Notes: a model not told the origin generated them from the sequence alone. Shown: positions 53,573 to 62,679, numbered from the stretch's first letter. The stretch is 64,000 bases of DNA from Limnobaculum parvum (GCF_003096015.2 NZ_CP029185.2:1083501-1147500), one strand, 5' to 3'. Numbers and translations: made by a program.

Positions 53573-54751
53573 ATGGATAGACGTACACTATTAAAATCAT
53601 CAGGATTACTGCTGGGTGGATTAACCTTTGGAAATTTAGCCACCGGTGTTGCCAGAGCCAGTCAGGATCATCAAACTGCCAGTACTGCAAAAATTTTACC
53701 GACACCTACCAAAGACCAACCACTGTTGCTTAACTTTAATGAGAACTCCCTAGGGATGTCCCCTAAGGCACAGCAAGCGGTGGTTAATGCCTTACCTCAA
53801 GCCTTCCGCTACCCGGATGCCGCCAGAGAGCAATTAATTGAAAAAATAGCTGAGAGCCACAAACTACAATCAAAAAATATCTCATTAGGTAATGGCTCAT
53901 CAGAATCCATTCAGGCTGTGGTTCAAATGGCTATTTATCAGGCCCAAAAAGCGGGTCAGAAGGTTCAGGTTATTGTTCCTGATCCTACCTTCAACTACGC
54001 TGAACTGTATGCCAAAGCGCTTGGCGTTGCGGTTATCAAGGTACCATTGAATGATAAGCTGGCGTTTGATATTGAGGCAATGAAGAAGGTCGCCAATGAA
54101 TTCCCCGGCTTATCCATTGTATATCTGTGTAATCCAAATAACCCAACGGCAACCATTACGCCGGCTGACCAAATAGATCCTTGGATTAAAGCAGCATCAG
54201 AACGCACTTTGTTCCTGTTGGATGAAGCCTATGCGGAGTTCGTCACCGATCCGCGTTTTCAAAGCGGCATCGAGCTGGTTTTAAAACAGCATAAAAATGT
54301 AGTGGTAACCCGTACTTTTTCTAAAATTTATGCGTTAGCAGGTTTGCGTATTGGTTATGCCGTCGCCCATGAAGAGATTATTGCTCAGGTTGAAGACTTT
54401 ATTTCACTGGATAATACCAATGCAGCCGGTGCAGTTGCGGCACTTGCTTCGCTGGATGATAAGACCTTCCTCACCATCAGTAAGACTTCAGTAGAAACCG
54501 CACGTAAAATTGTGACCAATGCGCTGGATGAACTGGGTCTGGAGTATTTACCATCACAGGCTAACTTTATCTTCCACAAAGTACCGGGGGAGGTAAAAAC
54601 CTATCAGGACAGAATGAAGGAATATCATGTGTTTGTTGGACGAGAATTCCCACCCGCCAAAGGCTGGAATCGACTGACGCTGGGTACGCCAGAAGAGATG
54701 ACGACGTTTGTTAGCATACTGAAAGAGTTTCGTAGCAAAGGTTGGATCTAA
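53573..54751 (+). CDS. Tat-exported HisC-like class I/II aminotransferase
   Basis: A PLP-dependent fold type I aminotransferase similar to histidinol-phosphate aminotransferases: NFNENSLGMSPKA, YPDAAREQLIEKIA, GNGSSESIQAV, CNPNNPTAT, LDEAYAEFV and the PLP lysine K251 in RTFSKIYALAGLRIGY. The N-terminus MDRRTLLKSSGLLLGGLTFG is a twin-arginine signal, with likely cleavage near VARAS. The mature enzyme should fold with PLP in the cytoplasm and act in the periplasm. Its substrate is unknown; no his genes are nearby. AGCGAGAAGATC precedes the ATG. Confidence 0.87.
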   Translation: MDRRTLLKSSGLLLGGLTFGNLATGVARASQDHQTASTAKILPTPTKDQPLLLNFNENSLGMSPKAQQAVVNALPQAFRYPDAAREQLIEKIAESHKLQSKNISLGNGSSESIQAVVQMAIYQAQKAGQKVQVIVPDPTFNYAELYAKALGVAVIKVPLNDKLAFDIEAMKKVANEFPGLSIVYLCNPNNPTATITPADQIDPWIKAASERTLFLLDEAYAEFVTDPRFQSGIELVLKQHKNVVVTRTFSKIYALAGLRIGYAVAHEEIIAQVEDFISLDNTNAAGAVAALASLDDKTFLTISKTSVETARKIVTNALDELGLEYLPSQANFIFHKVPGEVKTYQDRMKEYHVFVGREFPPAKGWNRLTLGTPEEMTTFVSILKEFRSKGWI

Positions 54752-54759
54752 CTAAAAAT

Positions 54760-54788
54760 GAGTGCCACATAAAAATCCAGTGGCACTC
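54760..54788. terminator. Hairpin between convergent aminotransferase and OB-fold gene
   Basis: GAGTGCCAC and GTGGCACTC form a 9-base-pair stem with an 11-base loop. A/T-rich flanks on both sides suggest a bidirectional terminator, though no pure T run follows. Confidence 0.55.
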
Positions 54789-54805
54789 TAACTAAAAATT
54801 AGAAT

Positions 54806-55282
54806 TTACTGATTAAAAATACAATCCCTACCTGAAGGCGAGCCCACCAGACGAGACATTTTTTCACAAGTGATGACGACAGTTTGGCCTTTCTTCAAAT
54901 TCAACGCTACGCTTTTACTACTGCTATCCATAGTCATACGTGCTGGCATGAATTCATTTGATGTACGCAAATTAATAATAATGTTATCAAGAAAGTCTTT
55001 ATCAATAGCTTGAACGACACCCTTAACTTCAATTAGTTTGCCTTTCATTTTTTCATCTACTGCAACTTCATTTTCTTCATAATCATTAAATAATGCTTTG
55101 GCTGTTGTCTTATATATCTCTGGTTTTACTTCTGCCTGAGCTACTGGTTTTGGCGACTCAGTTGAAGGTGTTGAGGTACCAACATTACTTCCAGTACTTG
55201 ATTCTTTATTTTTACCAGCAAAAAATCCGATTACCATTAAAGCAACAAATATAATAACAATCCATTTTAAAACCTTCTTCAT
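54806..55282 (-). CDS. Membrane-anchored OB-fold (tRNA_anti-like) protein
   Basis: A 158-residue protein: KKVLKWIVIIFVALMVIGFF anchor, a Ser/Thr/Pro-rich linker (about residues 28-50), then a domain with TAKALFNDYEENEVAVDEKMKGK, IEVKGVVQAIDKD and VVITCEKMSRLVGSPSGRDC, which fits the tRNA_anti-like OB-fold family found in many small envelope proteins. The ATG at 55282 is preferred to 55297 because GAGGGAAC lies between them. Role unknown; two cysteines near the C-terminus may pair. Confidence 0.72.
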   Translation of the reverse strand: MKKVLKWIVIIFVALMVIGFFAGKNKESSTGSNVGTSTPSTESPKPVAQAEVKPEIYKTTAKALFNDYEENEVAVDEKMKGKLIEVKGVVQAIDKDFLDNIIINLRTSNEFMPARMTMDSSSKSVALNLKKGQTVVITCEKMSRLVGSPSGRDCIFNQ

Positions 55283-55432
55283 CACGAGTTCCCTCATTAT
55301 TAATATAACGTTATTTTAATCCAGGCATAAAACAATAAGCCAAAATAATCAATATGTTATCGATTATTAATACTTGTTAATGCATCAATAATTAGGGGGA
55401 GGAACTAATTAAACAAAACAAAAAAGGGCTTA

Positions 55433-55605
55433 GCACTAAACGGTAATATTAAAATATTATATGGGGCTGGATGGCATTTTTGTTGTTGCAAGGCTTAACA
55501 AGCTGGATGCTTATATTGTCTATTATGAGTTTACTTATAAGTAGGGTACAACATATAAGTAAAACGTAGCGAAGGGATGAGATGTTAATCGCTACGCATT
55601 CACGT
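55433..55605 (+). pseudogene. Decayed, internally deleted copy of the 52.7-53.4 kb gene segment
   Basis: The stretch AGGGCTTAGCACTAAACGGTAATATTAAAATATTA (split: 55435-55470) parallels 52716-52776 after the rplS hairpin, and 55470-55605 parallels 53271-53406, covering the last codons of the hypothetical membrane protein (GCTTATATTGTC...ATGAGTTTACT) and its downstream TACATATAAGT, AACGTAGCGAA and CATTCACG. About 500 bases of the middle are missing. It is a relic of a duplicated segment. Confidence 0.8.
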
Positions 55606-55632
55606 AGCGATTAACTGAAGGCGATAAAATAA

Positions 55633-56364
55633 TCAGTCTTTGATTTCGTTAGTTTCGATAATCTTTTTGACTTTATCCGCCTGAGACGCCAGATTTAGCT
55701 GCCGATAAGCATTTTCCATTAACGGTAATGCATTGCGTGTTGCTTCAGAATCAGGATAATCATGCAGCATTTGCTCAACACGGTTAACTACTGCAACAAA
55801 AGCGCCGCGCTTAGTGTAATATTGCGCAACGGAAAGCTCGTAGCTAGCCAGACGGTTGTGTAACGCGACTAAGCGTTTTTGAGCATCAGCGGCATAGGCG
55901 CTTTGTGGGAAGTTTTGCACTACCTGAGTAAAGTCGCGGAATGCGGCGCGGGCATGTTGCGGATCGCGATCCGAACGGTCAATACCAAAGAAATTTTGTA
56001 CGGTATTACCGTCGAACGCCATATCGGTTAAGCCGCGCATATACATAACATAATCAATGTTAGGGTGCGTAGGGTTTAAACGAGTAAAGCGATCAATAGT
56101 GGCTTGTGCCATTGGTAGCTCATCTGCTTTATAATAAGCGTAGATCAGATCCAGTTGCACTTGCTGTGAATAAGGACCAAACGGATAGCGATTATCAAGT
56201 GCTTCCAGTTCAGTGATGGCGCCCCGGAAGTTGCCGCTTTGTAGTTTTTCTTGCGCGGTGGCATACATTTCCGATGGCGGATTATCGGGGACAGTGTCCG
56301 ATGAGCAACCTGCCAACGTCAGGCTCAATATGGCAGAGGCCACTAAATATTTCATACGCATCAT
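55633..56364 (-). CDS. bamD: Outer membrane assembly lipoprotein BamD
   Basis: Essential BAM complex lipoprotein with TPR repeats that assembles outer-membrane barrels. Signal peptide with lipobox LAGC, lipidated C20. Key segments NPPSEMYATAQEKL, EALDNRYPFGPYSQQVQLDLIYAYYK, HPNIDYVMYMRGL, DRDPQHARAAF and RNALPLMENAYRQL match E. coli BamD. 243 residues, normal. Divergent from rluD, as in E. coli. Confidence 0.97.
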   Translation of the reverse strand: MMRMKYLVASAILSLTLAGCSSDTVPDNPPSEMYATAQEKLQSGNFRGAITELEALDNRYPFGPYSQQVQLDLIYAYYKADELPMAQATIDRFTRLNPTHPNIDYVMYMRGLTDMAFDGNTVQNFFGIDRSDRDPQHARAAFRDFTQVVQNFPQSAYAADAQKRLVALHNRLASYELSVAQYYTKRGAFVAVVNRVEQMLHDYPDSEATRNALPLMENAYRQLNLASQADKVKKIIETNEIKD

Positions 56365-56497
56365 GACGTTTTGCTTATCCTCAGAGTGTTGTTCTGGAAG
56401 CTATCCATTCAGCTTCCGGTGAGTACCAGTTACAATAGCACATTATTTTAAACGGCATTGCCGCGAAAACCCAACTTAAAACTTAAGAAGTTATTTT

Positions 56498-57475
56498 ATG
56501 TCACAGCAAGTACAACTCACAGCAACAGTTGCCGAGTCACAACTCGGACAACGATTAGATCAGGCTTTGGCCGAATTGTTCCCTGATTATTCACGTTCTC
56601 GCATAAAAGAATGGATTTTGGAAGAGCGTGTATCAGTAAACGGTCAAATAATCACTAAACCTAAAGAAAAAGTTTTGGGTGGAGAGTGTATCGCAATTGA
56701 TGCGCTGATCGAAGAAGAAGTACGTTGGGAATCGCAAGATATTGCATTAAACATTGTTTATGAAGATGACGATATTATCGTTATCAATAAACCAAGAGAT
56801 TTTGTAGTCCATCCGGGAGCCGGTAATCCTGATGGTACGGTGTTAAATGCCTTGTTACATCATTATCCTCAGATTGCCGATGTGCCGCGCGCCGGTATTG
56901 TTCATCGTCTGGATAAAGACACGACAGGCTTAATGGTGGTAGCAAAAACAGTACCTGCCCAGACACGGCTGGTGGAAGCGTTGCAGGCCAGAGAAATTAC
57001 CCGCGAATATGAAGCCGTGGCGATCGGTACTATGGCCGGTGGCGGCACGGTAGATGCGGCGATTGCACGTCATCCAACCAAACGTACTCATATGTCCGTT
57101 TATCCAATGGGGAAGCCAGCGGTAACACATTACCGGATTATGGAGCACTTTCGCGCTCACACTCGGCTACGTCTACGTCTGGAAACAGGCCGAACTCACC
57201 AGATCCGTGTGCATATGGCGCATATTACTCACCCATTGGTGGGGGATCCGCTGTATGGTGGTCGTCCTCGTCTACCGAAGGGCGCATCCGAGGCATTTAT
57301 ACAGCAACTACGATCTTTCGACCGTCAGGCACTGCACGCCATCATGTTACGCTTGCATCATCCCATTACCGGTGAACTGATGGAATGGCATGCGCCATTG
57401 CCGGAAGATATGGTACAACTGATAGCTGCACTACGTGCCGATACTGAACTGTTTAAAGATGAGCTGAACTGGTAA
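56498..57475 (+). CDS. rluD: 23S rRNA pseudouridine synthase RluD
   Basis: Makes pseudouridines 1911, 1915 and 1917 in helix 69 of 23S rRNA. 325 residues: N-terminal S4 domain (RSRIKEWILEERVSVNG) and catalytic domain with D139 in GIVHRLDKDTTGLMVVAK, and RLETGRTHQIRVHMAHI. The stop overlaps the pgeF start by one base, so the two are coupled. Confidence 0.97.
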   Translation: MSQQVQLTATVAESQLGQRLDQALAELFPDYSRSRIKEWILEERVSVNGQIITKPKEKVLGGECIAIDALIEEEVRWESQDIALNIVYEDDDIIVINKPRDFVVHPGAGNPDGTVLNALLHHYPQIADVPRAGIVHRLDKDTTGLMVVAKTVPAQTRLVEALQAREITREYEAVAIGTMAGGGTVDAAIARHPTKRTHMSVYPMGKPAVTHYRIMEHFRAHTRLRLRLETGRTHQIRVHMAHITHPLVGDPLYGGRPRLPKGASEAFIQQLRSFDRQALHAIMLRLHHPITGELMEWHAPLPEDMVQLIAALRADTELFKDELNW

Positions 57476-58206
57476 TGATTCCACTAATAACGCCGGAATG
57501 GATAGCACCTGCGGGGGTGAAAGCGGTTAACACTACGCGTAATGGCGGTGTCAGCGTTGCGCCTTATCATACGTTGAATCTGGGTAACCACGTCGGTGAT
57601 GAGCCAACCGCAGTGCTACAGAATCGTCAGCGCTTAGAGCAGCAGCTAAATATTTCCGGCGATATTACTTGGCTTGAACAAGTTCATGGCGTCGAGGTAT
57701 TAACCCTGACGCAAAGTACACCCATATCTTTGTGTGCCGATGCCAGCTATACCCGCATGCCGGGTAAAGTTTGCGCCATCATGACTGCTGATTGTCTTCC
57801 TGTACTATTTTGTTCAGTGAACGGTGATGAAGTGGCGGCGGCTCATGCGGGTTGGCGGGGACTTCAGGCGGGAATTCTTGAACGGACAATTGAAAACTTT
57901 ATGGCCGCGCCGGATAACATTATCGCGTGGTTAGGGCCAGCAATCGGTCCAACACAGTTTGAAGTCGGGCCAGAAGTTCGTGATGCTTTCATGACGGTAA
58001 ATCCAGTTGCTGATAGCGCATTTTCCTCTAGAGACGATAAATATCTGGCGGATATCTACTTGTTAGCTCGCCAGCGCCTTCAGTCACTGGGTATACAAAA
58101 AATTTATGGTGGTAGTTACTGCACGGTTAGCCAACCTGAGCTATTTTTTTCATATCGGCGTGAAAGAGATACGGGCAGGATGGTCAGTTTAATTTGGTTT
58201 GATTAA
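57475..58206 (+). CDS. pgeF: Peptidoglycan editing factor PgeF (YfiH)
   Basis: A copper/zinc-dependent multicopper-oxidase-like (DUF152) enzyme; in E. coli it removes misincorporated L-serine peptides from peptidoglycan precursors. 243 residues with the metal ligands LEQVHGVEVL, MTADCLPVLFC and AAAHAGWRGLQAG, then WLGPAIGPTQFEVG. Directly coupled to rluD and followed by clpB, the E. coli order. Confidence 0.95.
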   Translation: MIPLITPEWIAPAGVKAVNTTRNGGVSVAPYHTLNLGNHVGDEPTAVLQNRQRLEQQLNISGDITWLEQVHGVEVLTLTQSTPISLCADASYTRMPGKVCAIMTADCLPVLFCSVNGDEVAAAHAGWRGLQAGILERTIENFMAAPDNIIAWLGPAIGPTQFEVGPEVRDAFMTVNPVADSAFSSRDDKYLADIYLLARQRLQSLGIQKIYGGSYCTVSQPELFFSYRRERDTGRMVSLIWFD

Positions 58207-58271
58207 TCTCTTGATATTAAGTAATTTCTTTATTTTGTGAACTTACCTCAATAATTTATATTGACTTTGAA

Positions 58272-58297
58272 CTTGAAAAACGCCTTCGCACCCCTAT
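58272..58297 (+). promoter_or_regulatory. Sigma-32 heat-shock promoter of clpB
   Basis: CTTGAAA (58272-58278), 12-base spacer, CCCCTAT (58291-58297): an almost ideal RpoH promoter about 50 bases before the clpB start. Confidence 0.88.
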
Positions 58298-58345
58298 TTA
58301 TATGACATAGCAACATATATTGTTGAACTGTTTTTGGGAGGTGTT

Positions 58346-60919
58346 ATGCGTCTGGATCGTCTTACTAGTAAATTTCAACTCGCTCTGGCCGATGCTCAAT
58401 CATTAGCGTTGGGGCGTGATAATCAATTCATAGAACCTATTCATCTGATGAGCGCTTTGCTCAGTCAGGATGGAGGAAGTGTTCGTCCATTGCTCACCTC
58501 TGCCAGCGTTGATGTTAACCGGTTGCGCCGTGACCTAGATGATGCCCTGAGTCGTGCACCGCAGGTCGAGGGGGCGGGGGGGGATGTTCAGCCATCAAAT
58601 GAGCTGGTTCGTATTCTGAACCTGTGTGATAAATTGGCTCAAAAGCGCAACGATAAATTTATCTCTTCCGAACTGTTTATTCTGGCCGCATTACAAGAAC
58701 GCGGGCAGTTAAGCGATCTGCTGAAAAAAGCCGGGGCAATCAGTGAGAGGTTAACCCAAGCGGTTGACCAATTAAGAGGAGGCGAAAGCGTGGACGATGC
58801 GAGTGCAGAAGATCAACGTCAGGCATTGAAGAAATATACCATCGATCTGACTGAACGAGCAGAGCAAGGCAAACTGGATCCCGTGATCGGTCGTGATGAA
58901 GAGATCCGTCGTACCATTCAGGTATTACAGCGTCGTACTAAAAATAATCCGGTACTGATTGGTGAACCCGGCGTAGGTAAAACAGCGATCGTAGAAGGTT
59001 TAGCCCAGCGTATTGTGAATGGAGAAGTGCCAGAAGGGCTGAAACACAAGCGTGTGCTCTCGTTAGATATGGGCGCATTGATCGCTGGCGCAAAATATCG
59101 CGGTGAATTTGAAGAACGTTTAAAAGGCGTTTTGAGCGATCTGGCGAAACAGGAAGGCAGCGTTATTCTGTTTATTGATGAGCTACATACTATGGTTGGC
59201 GCGGGTAAAGGTGATGGCGCAATGGATGCCGGTAACATGCTCAAACCCGCGCTGGCTCGTGGTGAGTTACACTGCGTAGGTGCCACAACGCTGGATGAAT
59301 ATCGTCAGTATCTTGAAAAAGATGCGGCATTAGAGCGCCGCTTCCAGAAGGTCTATGTCGCAGAACCAACCGTTGAAGACACCATCGCTATCTTGCGTGG
59401 TTTAAAAGAGCGTTATGAACTGCACCATCATGTGCAGATTACTGACCCGGCTATTGTGGCGGCTGCTACGTTGTCGCATCGCTATGTTTCCGATCGTCAG
59501 TTACCGGATAAAGCGATTGACCTGATTGATGAAGCTGCATCCAGCATTCGTATGCAGATGGACTCTAAACCCGAATCATTAGACCGTTTGGATCGCCGTA
59601 TTATTCAGTTAAAGCTGGAACAGCAGGCGCTGATGAAAGAGTCTGATGAAGCCAGTAAGAAACGCCTTGAAATGCTGAACGAAGAGTTAGAGCAGAAAGA
59701 GCGTGAATATTCTGAACTGGAAGAAGAGTGGAAAGCGGAAAAAGCCGCGGTATCTGGCACCCAAACCATTAAGTCCGATCTTGAACAGGCGAGAACAGCG
59801 CTGGAACAAGCTCGTCGCGTAGGCGATCTGGCTAGAATGTCTGAACTGCAATACGGTAAGCTCCCAGAGCTGGAAAAGCAGTTAGCGCTGGCAGAAAGCT
59901 CCGAAGGTAAGACCATGAAGCTGTTGCGTAATAAAGTGACTGACGCAGAAATTGCCGAAGTACTGGCTAAAGCGACGGGTATTCCGGTCGATCGCATGTT
60001 GGAAGGCGAACGCGACAAACTGCTGCGCATGGAAAATCAGTTGCATCAGCGAGTGATTGGTCAAAATGAAGCGGTTGAAGCGGTATCAAATGCGATTCGT
60101 CGTAATCGCGCGGGTTTATCCGATCCGAATAAACCCATTGGTTCTTTCCTATTTTTAGGGCCAACTGGAGTAGGTAAAACCGAGCTGGCAAAAGCACTGG
60201 CTAACTTCATGTTCGACAGTGATGATGCAATGGTACGTATTGATATGTCGGAGTTTATGGAGAAACACAGCGTTTCTCGTCTGGTGGGTGCCCCTCCAGG
60301 CTATGTTGGTTACGAAGAGGGAGGCTATCTGACTGAAGCAGTTCGCCGTCGCCCATACTCGGTTATCTTGCTGGATGAAGTAGAAAAGGCGCATCCAGAT
60401 GTATTTAATATTCTGTTGCAGGTATTAGATGATGGGCGCTTAACCGATGGTCAAGGGCGTACCGTCGATTTCCGTAATGCTGTTGTGATCATGACATCTA
60501 ACCTAGGATCAGACATGATTCAGGAACGTTTTGGCCAACTGGGTTATGGTGAGATAAAAGAGTTGGTGATGAACGTGGTTGGTCATCACTTCCGCCCGGA
60601 ATTTATCAACCGTATAGATGAAATGGTGGTATTCCATCCTCTGGGTGAGAGCATGATTAAATCCATCGCCCGCATTCAGTTGGAACGTTTGTATCAACGT
60701 TTGGACGATCGCGGTTATATCATCAGTATGTCTGAAGCTGCTTTAGATCTGTTAGCTAAAGAAGGATATGATCCGGTTTACGGTGCGCGCCCATTGAAAC
60801 GGACTATTCAACAGGCACTTGAGAACCCGCTGGCGCAGCAAATTCTCTCCGGTCAGTTATTGCCGGGAGTACCAATAGTGCTGGATGTTGAGGGTGACAG
60901 AATTGTGGCCAAGCAATAA
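58346..60919 (+). CDS. clpB: ATP-dependent disaggregase ClpB
   Basis: Hsp100 hexamer that works with DnaK to dissolve aggregates. N domain (MRLDRLTSKFQLALADAQSLA), NBD1 with GEPGVGKT, a coiled-coil middle domain (about residues 405-525, rich in Glu/Lys/Leu), NBD2 with GPTGVGKT, and C-terminal GYDPVYGARPLKR. The ATG at 58346 follows GGGAGG and gives 857 residues, the E. coli length; the upstream ATG at 58334 is not used. An internal start (listed separately) should also give the short form. Confidence 0.97.
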   Translation: MRLDRLTSKFQLALADAQSLALGRDNQFIEPIHLMSALLSQDGGSVRPLLTSASVDVNRLRRDLDDALSRAPQVEGAGGDVQPSNELVRILNLCDKLAQKRNDKFISSELFILAALQERGQLSDLLKKAGAISERLTQAVDQLRGGESVDDASAEDQRQALKKYTIDLTERAEQGKLDPVIGRDEEIRRTIQVLQRRTKNNPVLIGEPGVGKTAIVEGLAQRIVNGEVPEGLKHKRVLSLDMGALIAGAKYRGEFEERLKGVLSDLAKQEGSVILFIDELHTMVGAGKGDGAMDAGNMLKPALARGELHCVGATTLDEYRQYLEKDAALERRFQKVYVAEPTVEDTIAILRGLKERYELHHHVQITDPAIVAAATLSHRYVSDRQLPDKAIDLIDEAASSIRMQMDSKPESLDRLDRRIIQLKLEQQALMKESDEASKKRLEMLNEELEQKEREYSELEEEWKAEKAAVSGTQTIKSDLEQARTALEQARRVGDLARMSELQYGKLPELEKQLALAESSEGKTMKLLRNKVTDAEIAEVLAKATGIPVDRMLEGERDKLLRMENQLHQRVIGQNEAVEAVSNAIRRNRAGLSDPNKPIGSFLFLGPTGVGKTELAKALANFMFDSDDAMVRIDMSEFMEKHSVSRLVGAPPGYVGYEEGGYLTEAVRRRPYSVILLDEVEKAHPDVFNILLQVLDDGRLTDGQGRTVDFRNAVVIMTSNLGSDMIQERFGQLGYGEIKELVMNVVGHHFRPEFINRIDEMVVFHPLGESMIKSIARIQLERLYQRLDDRGYIISMSEAALDLLAKEGYDPVYGARPLKRTIQQALENPLAQQILSGQLLPGVPIVLDVEGDRIVAKQ
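58776..58792 (+). promoter_or_regulatory. Internal ribosome site and GTG start for the short form of ClpB
   Basis: AGAGGAGGCGAAAGC immediately precedes GTG at 58790-58792, which is codon 149 of clpB. E. coli ClpB79 starts at Val149, so the truncated chaperone is probably made here too. Confidence 0.75.
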
Positions 60920-60934
60920 CCGATAACCAATTGA

Positions 60935-60966
60935 ACAGAGGGTGACAATAGTCACCCTCTGTTTTG
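60935..60966 (+). terminator. Rho-independent terminator of clpB
   Basis: CAGAGGGTGAC-AATA-GTCACCCTCTG then TTTT: perfect 11-base-pair stem, 16 bases after the stop; also in position to end rtcR from the other side. Confidence 0.88.
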
Positions 60967-60997
60967 TCTGCTTGTCTGATATAACGAGAGAGAATAA

Positions 60998-62596
60998 TCA
61001 AATTTCTGTTTTGTCTTTTTTCACGGCTTCCCAACTCAGGCCAAAACGGGAGAGATATTTTCTTAATCTATCTGCATCATTTGGGTTCTGTTTTTGCTGG
61101 CGAGAAACGGCAAATAGTTTCCTTCCCGCCTCAGACAGGCTACTGCTGGCGTGGCAGATTTCAATAACCGCCTGCAACTGGTACTGGTCAAACAGATCTA
61201 TTGGCTGATCCAGCTCCGGTAATGAAATCGGTTTAGTAGTATATCCCCAGCTTTCCTGTAAACGCTTTATTTCATCGCTGACAATATCATCACTAATTCT
61301 GCCTGATTCAGCCAGCGTTGCCATACGGGTGATGGACGCGCCCAGCTCACGGAAATTACCAGACCAAAGCGCCTCAGATGAGGTGGCAAAAGAGAGATAT
61401 TTACGGCGTGATTCAGCATTAAAACGAGTTTGTTCCCCTTGCTCACGTGCAAATCGAGCCAGTTCATAATCCAGATTGGGTTCGATATCTTCACTGCGCT
61501 GAGCCAGACCGGGAAGTTTATAGGTCCATAAATTAATACGCGCATATAGATCTTCACGGAATAGACCTTCGCTGACTTGCTTGCGTAAGTCCCGATGGGT
61601 ACCGGCAATAAGCTGAAAGTGGCTCTGCGTTTCTTTATCACTACCGAAAGGGAGAAATTTTTTCTCTTCGATGGCTTTCAGGAGCATCGCCTGTTCATCT
61701 AGGCCCAATTCCCCGATTTCATCCAAAAATAGCATGCCGTTATCTGCGGCCCTAAGTAGGCCTGGTCGGTCAGTTTGAGCGCCGGTAAAGGAGCCTTTAA
61801 CATGGCCAAACAACGTCGACATTGCGCTATCTCCCCGAAGCGTGGCGCAGTTCACTTCAACAAAGCGGCCACTTATTTGATGTCGTTCCAGCTTGAGTTC
61901 ATAGATTCTTCGGGCCAAAAATGATTTACCTGCCCCGGTAGGTCCCACCATTAATATCGGTGCGGTAGAGCGAATAGCGACACGTTCAATTTCTTCAATC
62001 AGGCGGTTAAATGTGGCATTACGAGTAGCAATGCCGGCCTTCAAATAAGAGACAGAGTTTTCACTGATTTGTTGAAAGCGAGTAGAAATCTGATCGTACC
62101 GGCTTAAGTCCAAATCGATAATGGTGTAATTGCCTTCTGGTTTACCCGAGTATTCATCGTCCCTATTGTGCCTGTTTGGCATGGTCTGAATGAGTTTACC
62201 CGGAAGATAACGTGCTTCTGTAAGCAGAAACCAACAGATTTGTACGATGTGAGTACCTGTGGTGATATGGACTAAATATTCTTCATTCTCAGGATCAAAA
62301 GGGTAGTGCTCAGAAAAATCTAATAGCTTGGTATAGACCTCTTCAATATCCCAAGGATCGTTCAATGTTAGGGCGTTTAATTTAACTTCAGTTTGTGGCG
62401 AGACCAGATGAATATCCTGAGCGAGTTGTTCCGCCATGCCTCGATCTCTGGCTGCATGGATTAATTCAAGCCGATCAATATGTAAATCAGGTTGTTGGCA
62501 CATTCCCACGGTTGGACGCCATTTATTCCAGCGGTTTTCCCGCTTGCCGCGTTTATCCAAAACGGTACCTAATACACCAATAGCAACCCGCTTCAT
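60998..62596 (-). CDS. rtcR: Sigma-54-dependent RNA-repair regulator RtcR
   Basis: A bacterial enhancer-binding protein that activates RNA-repair genes when its N-terminal CARF domain binds an RNA-derived ligand. 532 residues: CARF region about 1-180 (VHITTGTHIVQICWFLLTEA is the core), AAA+ domain with Walker A GPTGAGKS (218-225), sigma-54 contact loop GSFTGA (268-273, usually GAFTGA) and Walker B MLFLDEIGEL, then a C-terminal DNA-binding region. In E. coli rtcR is divergent from rtcBA; here it is divergent from an RlaP-type nucleotidyltransferase and no rtcA or rtcB is in view. Confidence 0.93.
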   Translation of the reverse strand: MKRVAIGVLGTVLDKRGKRENRWNKWRPTVGMCQQPDLHIDRLELIHAARDRGMAEQLAQDIHLVSPQTEVKLNALTLNDPWDIEEVYTKLLDFSEHYPFDPENEEYLVHITTGTHIVQICWFLLTEARYLPGKLIQTMPNRHNRDDEYSGKPEGNYTIIDLDLSRYDQISTRFQQISENSVSYLKAGIATRNATFNRLIEEIERVAIRSTAPILMVGPTGAGKSFLARRIYELKLERHQISGRFVEVNCATLRGDSAMSTLFGHVKGSFTGAQTDRPGLLRAADNGMLFLDEIGELGLDEQAMLLKAIEEKKFLPFGSDKETQSHFQLIAGTHRDLRKQVSEGLFREDLYARINLWTYKLPGLAQRSEDIEPNLDYELARFAREQGEQTRFNAESRRKYLSFATSSEALWSGNFRELGASITRMATLAESGRISDDIVSDEIKRLQESWGYTTKPISLPELDQPIDLFDQYQLQAVIEICHASSSLSEAGRKLFAVSRQQKQNPNDADRLRKYLSRFGLSWEAVKKDKTEI

Positions 62597-62624
62597 AATT
62601 TATCCCTGAATATAAATATTATCT

Positions 62625-62679
62625 GAATGAATAAGTTATCTTATATCTTCTGCATTCGCCAGCATTAAACTATTCATTC
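62625..62679. promoter_or_regulatory. Inverted repeat, candidate RtcR enhancer site
   Basis: GAATGAATA (62625-62633) and its exact complement TATTCATTC (62671-62679) lie about 53-107 bases upstream of the sigma-54 promoter, a suitable distance for an enhancer-binding protein. Assignment to RtcR is inference. Confidence 0.5.

Noticed and set aside
59605..60030. Serine-rich minus-strand frame opposite clpB
   Set aside because: Low-complexity antisense shadow of the clpB middle domain.
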